Part shown: piece by piece, positions 14,599 to 22,848 of the stretch
How the letters are laid out: each line of letters starts with the position of its first letter
Numbering within the stretch: the stretch's first letter is position 1
Source: Bacilli bacterium
GTDB lineage: Bacteria; Bacillota_I; Bacilli_A; RFN20; CAG-826
DNA length: 33,374 nt
Direction of reading: 5' to 3'
Assembly: GCA_017651165.1 (NCBI GenBank)
Contig: JAGCDH010000010.1
Location: 81,658 to 115,031 of the forward strand
Program-made: the position numbers and the translations under genes
Notes under the pieces: generated by a model
What the model saw: only the letters and a program-made list of their open reading frames with translations
What the model was told of the DNA's origin: nothing
Databases searched by the model: none

Positions 14599-16071
14599 TT
14601 ATTGGAATTCCTCCTCGTTCTTAGTTGATGGAATGATGTTATAGATGATTAAGGATAAACCAGCGACAACGATGAAGACTAAGATACCGACAACGGCAGC
14701 GAAGTCATATTCTCCTTTATTGACCGCTAATTTGAATAACCAAGTAATAAGCAAGTCAGTACGACCAGCGTTCTGGTAATACGCTTGTGTTTCTGGTCCA
14801 CCACCAGTTAATAAGTAAATAACGTTAAAGTTATTCATATTGCCCGTGAAACTGGTGAGTAAGTACGGACCAGTTATAAAGAGCATATATGGTAAGGTAA
14901 TTTTGGTGTATTGTTGGAAGCCGTTGGCACCATCGATATTCGCGGACTCATATAAGTCTTTTGGAATATTCATTAAGATACCAGTGACAACTAGCATCAA
15001 ATATGGAACACCGATCCAAAGATTGATAATGATGACACATATTCTCGCGGACCATTGATTATTCCAGAAATCGATGTGCGTGTGGAAGAGGCTATTGATA
15101 ATACCATCAGTGGTAAACATCTTACTCACAAACAAGAGGGAGATGAACTGTGGAATCGCAATAGAGAAGACTAATACCGTTCTCCATAATTTCTTTAACT
15201 TGATGCCTTTCTTATTGATGAGCATTGCGATTAACATACCAATGAAGTAGTTAGTGAATGTCGCAAAGAAGGCCCAAATCAAAGTCCACAAGAGGATCTG
15301 ACCAAAGGTCATTGAGAATTTTGATCCACCTGAGTTGGACCAATTAAATAGTTGACCAAAGTTATCGAAACCCACCCAGCCAAAGAACGTTGAATGGGAA
15401 GCCTCATAATCAGTAAAGGCCACCAAAATCATGAAGAAGATTGGTAAGACCGTGAAGATGATGATACCAATGGTTGGTAAGGCTAATAATGTCTTATGAA
15501 AGTTCTTATCGATTAACGCTCTTAAATCATCTTTACCTGTGTCTAATTGTTTTTGGTCTTTGAGAATTTGTTCGTTAATACGATTTTGTTTGATATTGAG
15601 GTTCCACGTGTAGATGAAAGCGACAATAAAGAACAAGGTAAGAACACCATAGAGCAAGATGTTGAAGGAGTTATCACCTGGAAGTTCCACACCATCAACA
15701 ATCGTTTTTTCATTAGTGCCTAAAATATAGAGTTTGGAGAGGTAACGACCACCAAACAAAGCCATATAGAGGATGAATATAACTTCAAAGAAGAAGAATA
15801 AGATGCCTCTAAAGATTTGCTTACGAGAAACGTTACCAAAGCCCATGACAAAGTAGGAAACTTTTGTTTTCCAATCGCCACGGACAAATGTTAAAGCGAT
15901 ATCTCTAAACCAATGGCCAATGCCAAAGACGAGATTCTTAAAGAAGAGACCAATCTTAATACCTAAGCGTTTGAATTTGCCAGGAATTGATCTAAATGTC
16001 ACGCCAATCTTATGGCCTGTTCTCTTCGCTTTACTGAGGCGTAAAAGTTCTAAATCAGTATAATTTTTCAT
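14599..16071 (-). CDS. malF: Maltodextrin ABC transporter permease, MalF type
   Basis: 490 residues. Residues 1-80 are cytoplasmic and basic, ending in FVRGDWKTKVSYFVMGFGN, a block common in MalF of Bacilli. Two helices (about 90-110 and 142-160) flank an extracellular loop. After a charged segment the core transport helices run from about 197. The EAA loop is YESANIDGANGFQQYTKITL near 378-397. It partners MalG and docks the lipid-anchored binding protein encoded just upstream. GGAGGTG precedes the start. Confidence 0.94.
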   Translation of the reverse strand: MKNYTDLELLRLSKAKRTGHKIGVTFRSIPGKFKRLGIKIGLFFKNLVFGIGHWFRDIALTFVRGDWKTKVSYFVMGFGNVSRKQIFRGILFFFFEVIFILYMALFGGRYLSKLYILGTNEKTIVDGVELPGDNSFNILLYGVLTLFFIVAFIYTWNLNIKQNRINEQILKDQKQLDTGKDDLRALIDKNFHKTLLALPTIGIIIFTVLPIFFMILVAFTDYEASHSTFFGWVGFDNFGQLFNWSNSGGSKFSMTFGQILLWTLIWAFFATFTNYFIGMLIAMLINKKGIKLKKLWRTVLVFSIAIPQFISLLFVSKMFTTDGIINSLFHTHIDFWNNQWSARICVIIINLWIGVPYLMLVVTGILMNIPKDLYESANIDGANGFQQYTKITLPYMLFITGPYLLTSFTGNMNNFNVIYLLTGGGPETQAYYQNAGRTDLLITWLFKLAVNKGEYDFAAVVGILVFIVVAGLSLIIYNIIPSTKNEEEFQ

Positions 16072-16082
16072 CTTTTCACCTC

Positions 16083-17447
16083 CTAATCAGCATCACTCAA
16101 CAAATCTTTCAAACCATCTTTATAGTTCTTTAAGATTTGGGTGAGTTGGGCATCTGTGCTATTAGCAGAAATGGAACCAGCGGCGGTTTTTAATGATAAG
16201 AACCAGTCACCAGGACATTGCCCTTGTTGTGTGGCATATTCATGCTGTTTGGCCAAAGCGGCTAAACCAGGATGGCTAAGAACACTTGGGTTTTTGCTTG
16301 AATTAATATTGGTTGGACCCCAAGACACTTCATGGAATCTTTCTGTTTGACATGATTCACTAGTCAAGTATCTGGCTAGTTTACGGCACACAGAAGTTCT
16401 CTTTTTGGTTGTTTGTGGTTTGACACCCATGAGTTTATAACCGTCATAGGAGCCAAGATGATATTCTTTGTCACCAACTTTGTAGCACGGCATTTCCGCA
16501 CAGCCAAGGTAACTATCAACGATATTACCCTTATCGTCTTTAATGCCTAATCTATTGTAGGCTGCTTCGTAGTCCCAAATACCAGTAACAACCGCGGCGG
16601 CAGTTGTGCCAGAGGCGCTACCTGTACCCGGAGCGAATTTGGAAACGCTGTTGTCAGAAGCCACGAGAGCTTTATCAGCGATTTCTTTAATGCCTTTTGC
16701 AGCAATTAAGCCATTATCGTCACCAAAAGTATCGCTATATTTAGTAAATTGACCAGTGATTTCGTCTAAATCCCAATCACATTTGCAAAGCGAATCTTGT
16801 TCTGGATGATCTTTTTCTTTAGCCAAGAAATAACTCGCGGTATAGAAGCCGTCGCTTTGCGCTTTGAAATATAATTTGCTATTGGTGCCTTTAATCTTGT
16901 TGAGCATTGTGGAAATATTACCAACCTCATTTTCGTTATAAATGCGCTTATCGTACATGAGGAAGTAACCATTATCAGAAGTTAATGGGTAAGCATATAT
17001 ACCATCTGATAAGGAAGCGGCTTTGACCGAGTCTGCACTATTATTTTCAACGATAAAATCAGCAAACTTATCAGTGATTTTACCAAGAGCACCAGCGACT
17101 TTTAATCTCGCTAATTGGTCTTGCGCGAAGACGAAGATATCCGCACCATCGCTCACGTCTAAGAGCATATTAGATGTCGCATTTCCTTCTGAAACCGCTT
17201 GCACGTCTGCCGTAATTTTATATTTTGGGTTATCAGTGACAAATGCTTCGATCTGTGATTCGGTTAAAGTTTTTATTTTCTGGTCGACCCAGACTTTAAT
17301 CTTGTAAGAACCAGAATCATCAAAGTCATCTTCATCTTCATCTGCTTCTCCCATTTCCACGCCATCAATGACGTAAGTGTAAGAGAAGTTACAGCTCGCT
17401 AATAAGAAGGCTGGAAGAAGACATAAAATGTATTTATATTTTTTCAT
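16083..17447 (-). CDS. malE: Maltodextrin-binding lipoprotein, family 1 solute-binding protein
   Basis: 454 residues from the ATG at 17447, which has the ribosome site 8 bases upstream; the ATG at 17453 is only 2 bases from it. A lipid signal peptide ends at LLASC near residue 18, then an acidic spacer (GEADEDEDDFDDSG). The solute-binding fold shows KIKVWVDQ, MLLDVSDGADIFVFAQDQLA, YAYPLTSDNGYFLMYDKRIY and GIWDYEAAYNRLG. It captures maltodextrins outside and delivers them to the permeases. It carries an insertion or extension relative to plain MalE of about 400-420 residues, probably the acidic spacer and the C-terminal helices. Confidence 0.92.
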   Translation of the reverse strand: MKKYKYILCLLPAFLLASCNFSYTYVIDGVEMGEADEDEDDFDDSGSYKIKVWVDQKIKTLTESQIEAFVTDNPKYKITADVQAVSEGNATSNMLLDVSDGADIFVFAQDQLARLKVAGALGKITDKFADFIVENNSADSVKAASLSDGIYAYPLTSDNGYFLMYDKRIYNENEVGNISTMLNKIKGTNSKLYFKAQSDGFYTASYFLAKEKDHPEQDSLCKCDWDLDEITGQFTKYSDTFGDDNGLIAAKGIKEIADKALVASDNSVSKFAPGTGSASGTTAAAVVTGIWDYEAAYNRLGIKDDKGNIVDSYLGCAEMPCYKVGDKEYHLGSYDGYKLMGVKPQTTKKRTSVCRKLARYLTSESCQTERFHEVSWGPTNINSSKNPSVLSHPGLAALAKQHEYATQQGQCPGDWFLSLKTAAGSISANSTDAQLTQILKNYKDGLKDLLSDAD

Positions 17448-17465
17448 TCTCATTACCTCCTATTT
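17441..17465 (-). promoter_or_regulatory. Stop/Shine-Dalgarno junction box, copy 2
   Basis: AAATAGGAGGTAATG, variable bases AGA, ATGAAAA on the minus strand; the TAG ends the preceding lipoprotein gene. Outside the three variable bases it is identical to the copies at 5838 and 17960. Confidence 0.7.
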
Positions 17466-17966
17466 AGCGGCCCAAATGCCATAAAGTTTTAAGACATTTG
17501 ATTGTTTGTAATCTGTAGCAAAATTCCATAAGAGTGATTCGTCCATACAAGAAGGATATTCGGAGTAGCCTAAGAACTTCCAATAAATTGGATCAGCGGC
17601 ATCTTCGTTATCCTTAAGTTGGGCTTTTTCTGGAATCGCTCCTAATGGAGTGAGCATATACCATCTCATAACGAATACTGGTTGATACTCGTTTTCGCGG
17701 ACATATGCATCATCTGTTTTAACGTGACCGTTTTCATCTTTAGCGGCTTCTTCAGTATGTGAATAGTCCAAATAGAAATAAACAGTCATATTGAATTCAC
17801 TTCTATCAACACCATCGTCATCCCCACCATTGTAACCACTTGGTTTGGATGTTCTAAGTGGATCACCTGGATAAGGTAATTTTGGATGGTAGACAGATTG
17901 TGAACAAGCGGCAATTAATGGTAAGGTAACTAACGCTGTAATAAATAAGGATTTACTCTTTTTCAT
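17460..17966 (-). CDS. Small lipoprotein of unknown function in the maltodextrin operon
   Basis: 168 residues from the third of three successive ATGs, chosen for its 8-base spacing to AGGAGG; 17969 and 17972 are also possible. A lipid signal peptide ends at LPLIAAC near residue 20. The mature part has an acidic stretch (GGDDDGVDRSE), then a probable beta domain (FNMTVYFYLDYSH, PVFVMRWYMLTPLG, YWKFLGYSEYPS, LKLYGIWAAK). I do not recognise the family. Its ending resembles the short beta domains (such as InlB B-repeats) that close with an aromatic-rich strand. Placed between pullulanase and the binding protein, it may help hold starch at the surface. Confidence 0.75.
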   Translation of the reverse strand: MKKSKSLFITALVTLPLIAACSQSVYHPKLPYPGDPLRTSKPSGYNGGDDDGVDRSEFNMTVYFYLDYSHTEEAAKDENGHVKTDDAYVRENEYQPVFVMRWYMLTPLGAIPEKAQLKDNEDAADPIYWKFLGYSEYPSCMDESLLWNFATDYKQSNVLKLYGIWAAK

Positions 17967-17984
17967 CATCATTACCTCCTATTT
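17960..17984 (-). promoter_or_regulatory. Stop/Shine-Dalgarno junction box, copy 3
   Basis: AAATAGGAGGTAATG, variable bases ATG, ATGAAAA on the minus strand, with the pullulanase stop TAG forming part of TAGGAGG. Three in-frame ATGs result. Confidence 0.7.
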
Positions 17985-20900
17985 GCCATGGCGGTCATAA
18001 TATAAGACCGCATTTCTTGTATTAAAGTAGACTTTATTGTCTGAAATATCGTGTTCCCTTGAGATACCATATTCAAACTTGAAATCCCAATTGGCCATGG
18101 CGGCTTGATCGCATTGGATATAATCACCAGCGCCAATAGCACCAGCGCATGTGTAAACAAATGCTTCATTTGCTTGGAAAGCAATACAGTTAGAGAAGTT
18201 ACCAGCTTGTGACCAGTATCTATTCTGAACACCAGTACCTTTACTTGTGGCACCAATAAAATAGTAATAATACTCTCCAACCTCGCCTTTTCTTTCAAGT
18301 TCAGAACGCTCGTTAAAATCAGAATGTTTCTTTAATAAACCTTTATGAGATTTGATTAAGGTTTGGAAAGCTTCGATGTAATGATATACATCATTCGTGA
18401 TTTCATCATCGCCACAGGTGACTTTCACTTTATTGCCCCATTTAAAGGAGTTAACCGCTAACGGAGCGTTATAAGAGTTATGAGAAATCTTATGGTCCCA
18501 CATCTCTGTCCAGCTATCCGCGGTGACACCAGCATGACTGCTTGGATCATCTGTATATTCTTTAGTTCTTAAGAGTTCTTCGCCACCAAGCATGAAAGCG
18601 GCGCTATTGCCGGCCATCACTAAAGTGTGAGCTTGTAAAGAACCTCTTAAAATCGATTCTAATGATGCTGGATGACTGTCATCACGTTTTGGTAAGGTGT
18701 TAAACAATTGGTCTCTCACCGTCCAGTTATCGTGGCAAGAAACGTAGTTAACTGTTTGTTCTGGGAATACGCCAGATTTACCATAGTCACTATAAACACC
18801 ACCATTGATACCCCAAAGGCCATCAGCGATGATGTCTAACGCACCATTATCAACGTACCAATTATTATTTCCACCATCTCTCCAGTTACCTAATTGGACA
18901 AAGCCGGCACCTGGATAGGTCTTGCCATCAGTGGCCCAGCCATTTTCGCCTCTCACAGCATTTCTAAAGCGGTCATTGAAGCCACCGAGGAAAACGGCTT
19001 CATCGCCAGTTTTAGCTCTATTACATTCGTTATAGACTTGCCATGTTTCGGTGCCATAGTTTGTGTCACTTGGTCCGTTATAGCCCAAGGACCAACCTTC
19101 ACCGTAGATATAGATATCTGGATCGATTTGATATAAGGCTTTTTGCACAGCGTTCATGGTTTGGAAATCAATCAAACCCATTAAGTCAAATCTAAAGCCT
19201 TTAATCTTGTATTCAGAGGCCCACATACAAAGTGAATCAACAATGAATTTTCTCATCATTGGTCTTTCTGAGGCCACTTCGTTATGACAGCCTGAACCAT
19301 CAAATAATTCACCATCTGGTGTATATCTAAAGTAATAACGTGGCATTAACTTATGGAAGTTAGAACCAGTCGCACTACTAACGTGGTTATAGACAACGTC
19401 CATAATGACACGGGTATGAGCGTCTGTCTTGCTCATTTGTAAGACTAAGTTCTTGAATTCTTTAACTCTGGCTAATCCATCATGAGGATTTGAGGAATAG
19501 CCACCTTCCACGACATTATAGTTAAGAGGATTGTAACCCCAGTTATACTTTAATTCTGATGTTGATTCGTCATTATCGTGGTCAAAGACAGGAACGAGTT
19601 GGACCGCGCCAATGCCTAAGTCGTTTAAATGGTCATAACCAGTGGTCACGTCAGCATGACCCGCTAATCTGGTACCACTTTCTACGAAAGCGTTATATGT
19701 ACCGCGTTTATTGGCGTGGTGAGAAACCCAAGAGCTATCACCAGTTAAGTCTTGGACATGGACTTCATAGATTGTTAAGTCTTGTGGGCTTTCTAAATCG
19801 TATTTATGGTATGGGTCGCTTTCATCTGGATGATCCCAAACAAGTGGTAATTCATCCCAACCTTCTGGATTGGAATCGGCTTTATCATAAATATAGCCTC
19901 TGACACCATTACAACCCGCACTAGTGGCGTATGGATCCATCACCACATTAGTGCCTAATGTGTTGTCAACTTGATAATTGTAGTATTTACCTTTTAAATC
20001 ACCTTCGATGGTGAGTTCCCAAATACCACCTGATATGTAGTGCATATGATAGCCTTTATATTTGTTATAGGAGGCAGTATCTTCTGCACCTTCAGGAGCG
20101 AATTCAGAAGAAGTATCCTTATCATAGATAAGAACTGTCATATTAGCACTGACAGGGGACCACACTCTAAAGGTGGTTGCTGTAGATGTATACTTCATAC
20201 CTAATTCTAAATTCTTTGAAGTACCATCTGGATTCTTATCTTCATAATATGTTTGGAATTTAGAGGTGTCATAGAGTTTTTCAAAACTGACTGTGACAGT
20301 CTTATCTAATTCCTTCATATCAGGATCTTTATCCGTACTTGGATCATGGCTAATCAAAGAATAGACGAGGTTGATATGAGCATCATATGGTAAGTTGATG
20401 TTAAAGGAAGAACCACTATTGGTGCCTTCTTTAACGAGATACCATTTTTGAATATCTCCTCTCTTCTTAGGTTTAGTTTTGTAATAAGTTTCATCAAAAG
20501 CATAGAGCTTCCAATTCACACTTGGTGTTTCATTAGTGACTTCACATTTGATTGTTTTCCAATCAGTGAACTGCGCTAGTTTAACACCATGGACTTTTGT
20601 TTTTGCTTCGCTATCTAAAAGAGCGATACCTCCACCTGCCGCAGGCATTGCCCAAACTTCACACGTCTTTTCGATCGGTGGGAATTCGACAAAGCGTAGA
20701 TGTACGTCATCGGATTGACCGCCCCAGTTTAATTGGGTTTCGCTGATCATCTTGAATTTGACGATGAAGAATAGACCACTCTTTTCTTGGAATTCGGTGA
20801 ATCTAGCATCATTGATAAAATCAATGGTGATGGTCATCATTTTTCCTTCATCAGTGATTTTAATGATGTCAGAGGCATTGTCTAAGTTGTACTCATAGCC

Positions 20901-21209
20901 AGTTTCAGAACCAGTGACCCACAAATAGAAAGCACGTCCTGCACATCCGCCTGCTTCATTATAGTAATGGAGGATTACTTTATCGACTTCGACTACCACT
21001 TCATCGTCATCGTCATCATCACCGTCTGCACGACTGGTAATGTCAGGAAGATCATAACGAGCATGTGACAAATCATCACTGTAAATAGCGGTATCTTCTC
21101 CTGGTTCATCTTTAGGAGAATTACTCATATTTAGCAGTGCTGGTAGGCACATTCCCATAACGAAAAAAGAAGGTAACAAAGTCATCAAAAACTTTTTGAC
21201 TTTTTTCAT
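17979..21209 (-). CDS. pulA: Extracellular type I pullulanase, GH13
   Basis: 1076 residues. A signal peptide or anchor covers about 1-28, followed by an acidic stretch (DGDDDDDDE). A CBM41-like glucan-binding domain is at about 73-190 (VILHYYNEAGGCAGRAFYLW). A middle beta domain reaches about 310, and CBM48 lies at about 335-425 (TTFRVWSPVSANMTVLIYD). The barrel contains YNWGYNP (555-561, the type I pullulanase mark) and MDVVYNH (603-609). The nucleophile is Asp675 in GFRFDLMG, the acid/base Glu704 in YGEGW, and the third acid Asp827 in VSCHDNW. It cuts alpha-1,6 branches of pullulan, amylopectin and glycogen fragments, feeding linear maltodextrins to the transporter encoded downstream. GAGG precedes the start. 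Confidence 0.95.
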   Translation of the reverse strand: MKKVKKFLMTLLPSFFVMGMCLPALLNMSNSPKDEPGEDTAIYSDDLSHARYDLPDITSRADGDDDDDDEVVVEVDKVILHYYNEAGGCAGRAFYLWVTGSETGYEYNLDNASDIIKITDEGKMMTITIDFINDARFTEFQEKSGLFFIVKFKMISETQLNWGGQSDDVHLRFVEFPPIEKTCEVWAMPAAGGGIALLDSEAKTKVHGVKLAQFTDWKTIKCEVTNETPSVNWKLYAFDETYYKTKPKKRGDIQKWYLVKEGTNSGSSFNINLPYDAHINLVYSLISHDPSTDKDPDMKELDKTVTVSFEKLYDTSKFQTYYEDKNPDGTSKNLELGMKYTSTATTFRVWSPVSANMTVLIYDKDTSSEFAPEGAEDTASYNKYKGYHMHYISGGIWELTIEGDLKGKYYNYQVDNTLGTNVVMDPYATSAGCNGVRGYIYDKADSNPEGWDELPLVWDHPDESDPYHKYDLESPQDLTIYEVHVQDLTGDSSWVSHHANKRGTYNAFVESGTRLAGHADVTTGYDHLNDLGIGAVQLVPVFDHDNDESTSELKYNWGYNPLNYNVVEGGYSSNPHDGLARVKEFKNLVLQMSKTDAHTRVIMDVVYNHVSSATGSNFHKLMPRYYFRYTPDGELFDGSGCHNEVASERPMMRKFIVDSLCMWASEYKIKGFRFDLMGLIDFQTMNAVQKALYQIDPDIYIYGEGWSLGYNGPSDTNYGTETWQVYNECNRAKTGDEAVFLGGFNDRFRNAVRGENGWATDGKTYPGAGFVQLGNWRDGGNNNWYVDNGALDIIADGLWGINGGVYSDYGKSGVFPEQTVNYVSCHDNWTVRDQLFNTLPKRDDSHPASLESILRGSLQAHTLVMAGNSAAFMLGGEELLRTKEYTDDPSSHAGVTADSWTEMWDHKISHNSYNAPLAVNSFKWGNKVKVTCGDDEITNDVYHYIEAFQTLIKSHKGLLKKHSDFNERSELERKGEVGEYYYYFIGATSKGTGVQNRYWSQAGNFSNCIAFQANEAFVYTCAGAIGAGDYIQCDQAAMANWDFKFEYGISREHDISDNKVYFNTRNAVLYYDRHGK

Positions 21210-21242
21210 AATTAATCCTCTTTTAATTATTAAAGTACTTTT

Positions 21243-21271
21243 ATTATAGCACGCCTTTATGTGCGTGTAAG
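21243..21271 (-). promoter_or_regulatory. Promoter of the pullulanase/maltodextrin operon with inverted repeat
   Basis: On the minus strand CTTACA (21266-21271), a 17-base spacer and TGC-TATAAT, an extended -10 (TATAAT at 21243-21248). Within it CACGC (21263-21267) and GCGTG (21250-21254) form an inverted repeat with an 8-base centre. The repeat covers the spacer, a place where a repressor could block RNA polymerase. Confidence 0.7.
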
Positions 21272-21311
21272 AAAAATGATAATATTTTTATTATAAAAAT
21301 AGTATTCACAT

Positions 21312-21338
21312 AAAAAAAGAGCCCCGTGAAGAGGCTCT
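21312..21338 (-). terminator. Intrinsic terminator after the starch-binding lipoprotein operon
   Basis: On the minus strand AGAGCCTC, loop TTCAC, GGGGCTCT (one T-G wobble), then TTTTTT. It starts 19 bases after the stop of the upstream gene. Confidence 0.88.
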
Positions 21339-21356
21339 ATTTATAAAACGTTGAAA

Positions 21357-22682
21357 TTATTCTGCTGGACCAGCTTCCCAATGGCCGCCGCCTTGGCTCC
21401 ACGCTTCGTCCCAAACAACGTATTTTCTTAATGACATATTAGATGGACCGCTTTCTCCATTTATCACTAAATCGTTTGTTTTGTTGTAGAAAATACCTTC
21501 GGCCCAGCTATTTGTTGCATTGGCGCCATTCATTCTGCAGAAAATCACTTTTGGGTAGGTGGCGATGTTAACGCTTACTTGGTAGACATTCTCTGTAGCA
21601 GTAGCTGTCATGCTGACCCAAAGATCGCCTGCGTCTCCACCGAAGAAATATGCAGCATATCTAGGATCATTGCCAGAGCCATCCTTTGTTCTCCAGTTTG
21701 ATCCAGGACGAACATATAGCTTCGTTTCTACACTAACTGGAGATGTATAAACTAGATTGTCTTTGTTTAAAAACAAAGAATATGTACCAGGCAAATATAA
21801 TTCATTATACTCATCGATGTTGGTCGATTTAATGAATCTAGCAGATGTATCTTTCAAGAAAGCATTGTATCCGAAGAATTGGAAGATAGTAGGTGTGAAT
21901 CTAAATAATCCAAATTTGTTGCCTGCAGCAAAAACAATATCTGTGAATTGTGCATTGTCCTTACCGTCATCGTTTGGATCGGTACCAGCATCTAAATCTT
22001 GTTGAATAAGACCATCAACACTATTGCTTTGGATAAAATAGCCATCTTTTTTAATCTCTTCTTCAATGTCAAAGGAGAAATAATGTGATCCATCAATTTG
22101 CGTGGCAACCGCTCTTGTTGAGAAAGTAGTTTCTCCGGCCTTAGAGAGAGTTAAATAGGCAACAATATATGATCCGCTTTGAGAAGCTGGAATATCATAC
22201 ATCGAGTAAACAATATAATTGTTATATCCTGTACCCTCTGATGTGGCAGCTTTTGGAGTGCCGCCATTGTTTAAAGAAGCATATAATTCAGTAGAATTAT
22301 GGCCTCCGCTCATAGCCCTGACTTGGGTACTGTCTTTTTGAGAAACACCTCTTGTCCATGATGCTGTAACGCCATCTAAACTAGTAAAACCAACTGCAGC
22401 AACATATCTAACGGCATAAAATGTGTTGGCGTCTTTTTCATAAGACTGGAATTGAACACCAACCTTTGGCATTAATGTCCAATCAGGGTTGCCTACTGGT
22501 TCCTCGTCAGGGACACCGAGCTTTTGTGGAGCTAATTCAGCACCGCCAAAATACTCTTCGTGAGCCACCGTGTCTTCTTTAAAATAATCGTAATTATCCT
22601 GTTTTTCATTAACTCGTGCATTACCACAAGCAGATAAAGCCATTAATGCTGGCAAAGCAATTAATAATAAACCCTTTTTCAT
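21357..22682 (-). CDS. Lipoprotein with C-terminal starch-binding-like module
   Basis: 441 residues. A lipid signal peptide ends at LMALSAC (Cys19). Residues about 70-310 form one or two beta-rich domains without a motif I recognise (VGVQFQSYEKDANTFYAVRY, FGLFRFTPTIFQFFGYNAF). Residues about 318-440 match a module found in amylases and glucan-binding surface proteins of Bacillota: KLYVRPGSNW, PRYAAYFFGG, LWVSMTAT and YPKVIFCRMNGANATNSW. The tail is rich in Trp and Gly (WDEAWSQGGGHW). It probably tethers starch or glycogen fragments at the surface. The start is 2 bases after the stop of the 42-residue peptide gene, whose 3' end contains the ribosome site (GGGGGAG). Confidence 0.82.
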   Translation of the reverse strand: MKKGLLLIALPALMALSACGNARVNEKQDNYDYFKEDTVAHEEYFGGAELAPQKLGVPDEEPVGNPDWTLMPKVGVQFQSYEKDANTFYAVRYVAAVGFTSLDGVTASWTRGVSQKDSTQVRAMSGGHNSTELYASLNNGGTPKAATSEGTGYNNYIVYSMYDIPASQSGSYIVAYLTLSKAGETTFSTRAVATQIDGSHYFSFDIEEEIKKDGYFIQSNSVDGLIQQDLDAGTDPNDDGKDNAQFTDIVFAAGNKFGLFRFTPTIFQFFGYNAFLKDTSARFIKSTNIDEYNELYLPGTYSLFLNKDNLVYTSPVSVETKLYVRPGSNWRTKDGSGNDPRYAAYFFGGDAGDLWVSMTATATENVYQVSVNIATYPKVIFCRMNGANATNSWAEGIFYNKTNDLVINGESGPSNMSLRKYVVWDEAWSQGGGHWEAGPAE

Positions 22683-22684
22683 AA

Positions 22685-22813
22685 TTAGCTCCCCCAGTAT
22701 TCATTATTGTTGTTTCCACCATCACCCCAAATACTGGTGGTAATGATGTCTTCGTCTTTAAATTCGACGATCTCGGCTTCTGGTTTTACAAATATATTTT
22801 TCTTATCATCCAT
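22685..22813 (-). CDS. 42-residue small peptide with KPEAEIVEF...EDIITTS core
   Basis: A short gene between two lipoprotein genes. The ATG at 22813 is preceded by AGGAGG with an 11-base gap, and the stop lies 2 bases before the next start, so it is cotranslated. It has no signal peptide. An N-terminal half with IFVKPEAEIVEF and EDIITTS leads into a Gly/Asn/Trp tail (IWGDGGNNNNEYWGS). It resembles small Bacillota peptides with a lysine-proline-glutamate start and an acidic D-I-x-T-T-S block that are usually left unannotated. Possible roles are a peptide precursor, a small secreted partner of the lipoprotein, or a regulator. No modification enzyme is nearby. Confidence 0.75.
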   Translation of the reverse strand: MDDKKNIFVKPEAEIVEFKDEDIITTSIWGDGGNNNNEYWGS

Positions 22814-22848
22814 ATAGCAGATTACCTCCTAAAAAATATGTTTGATTA

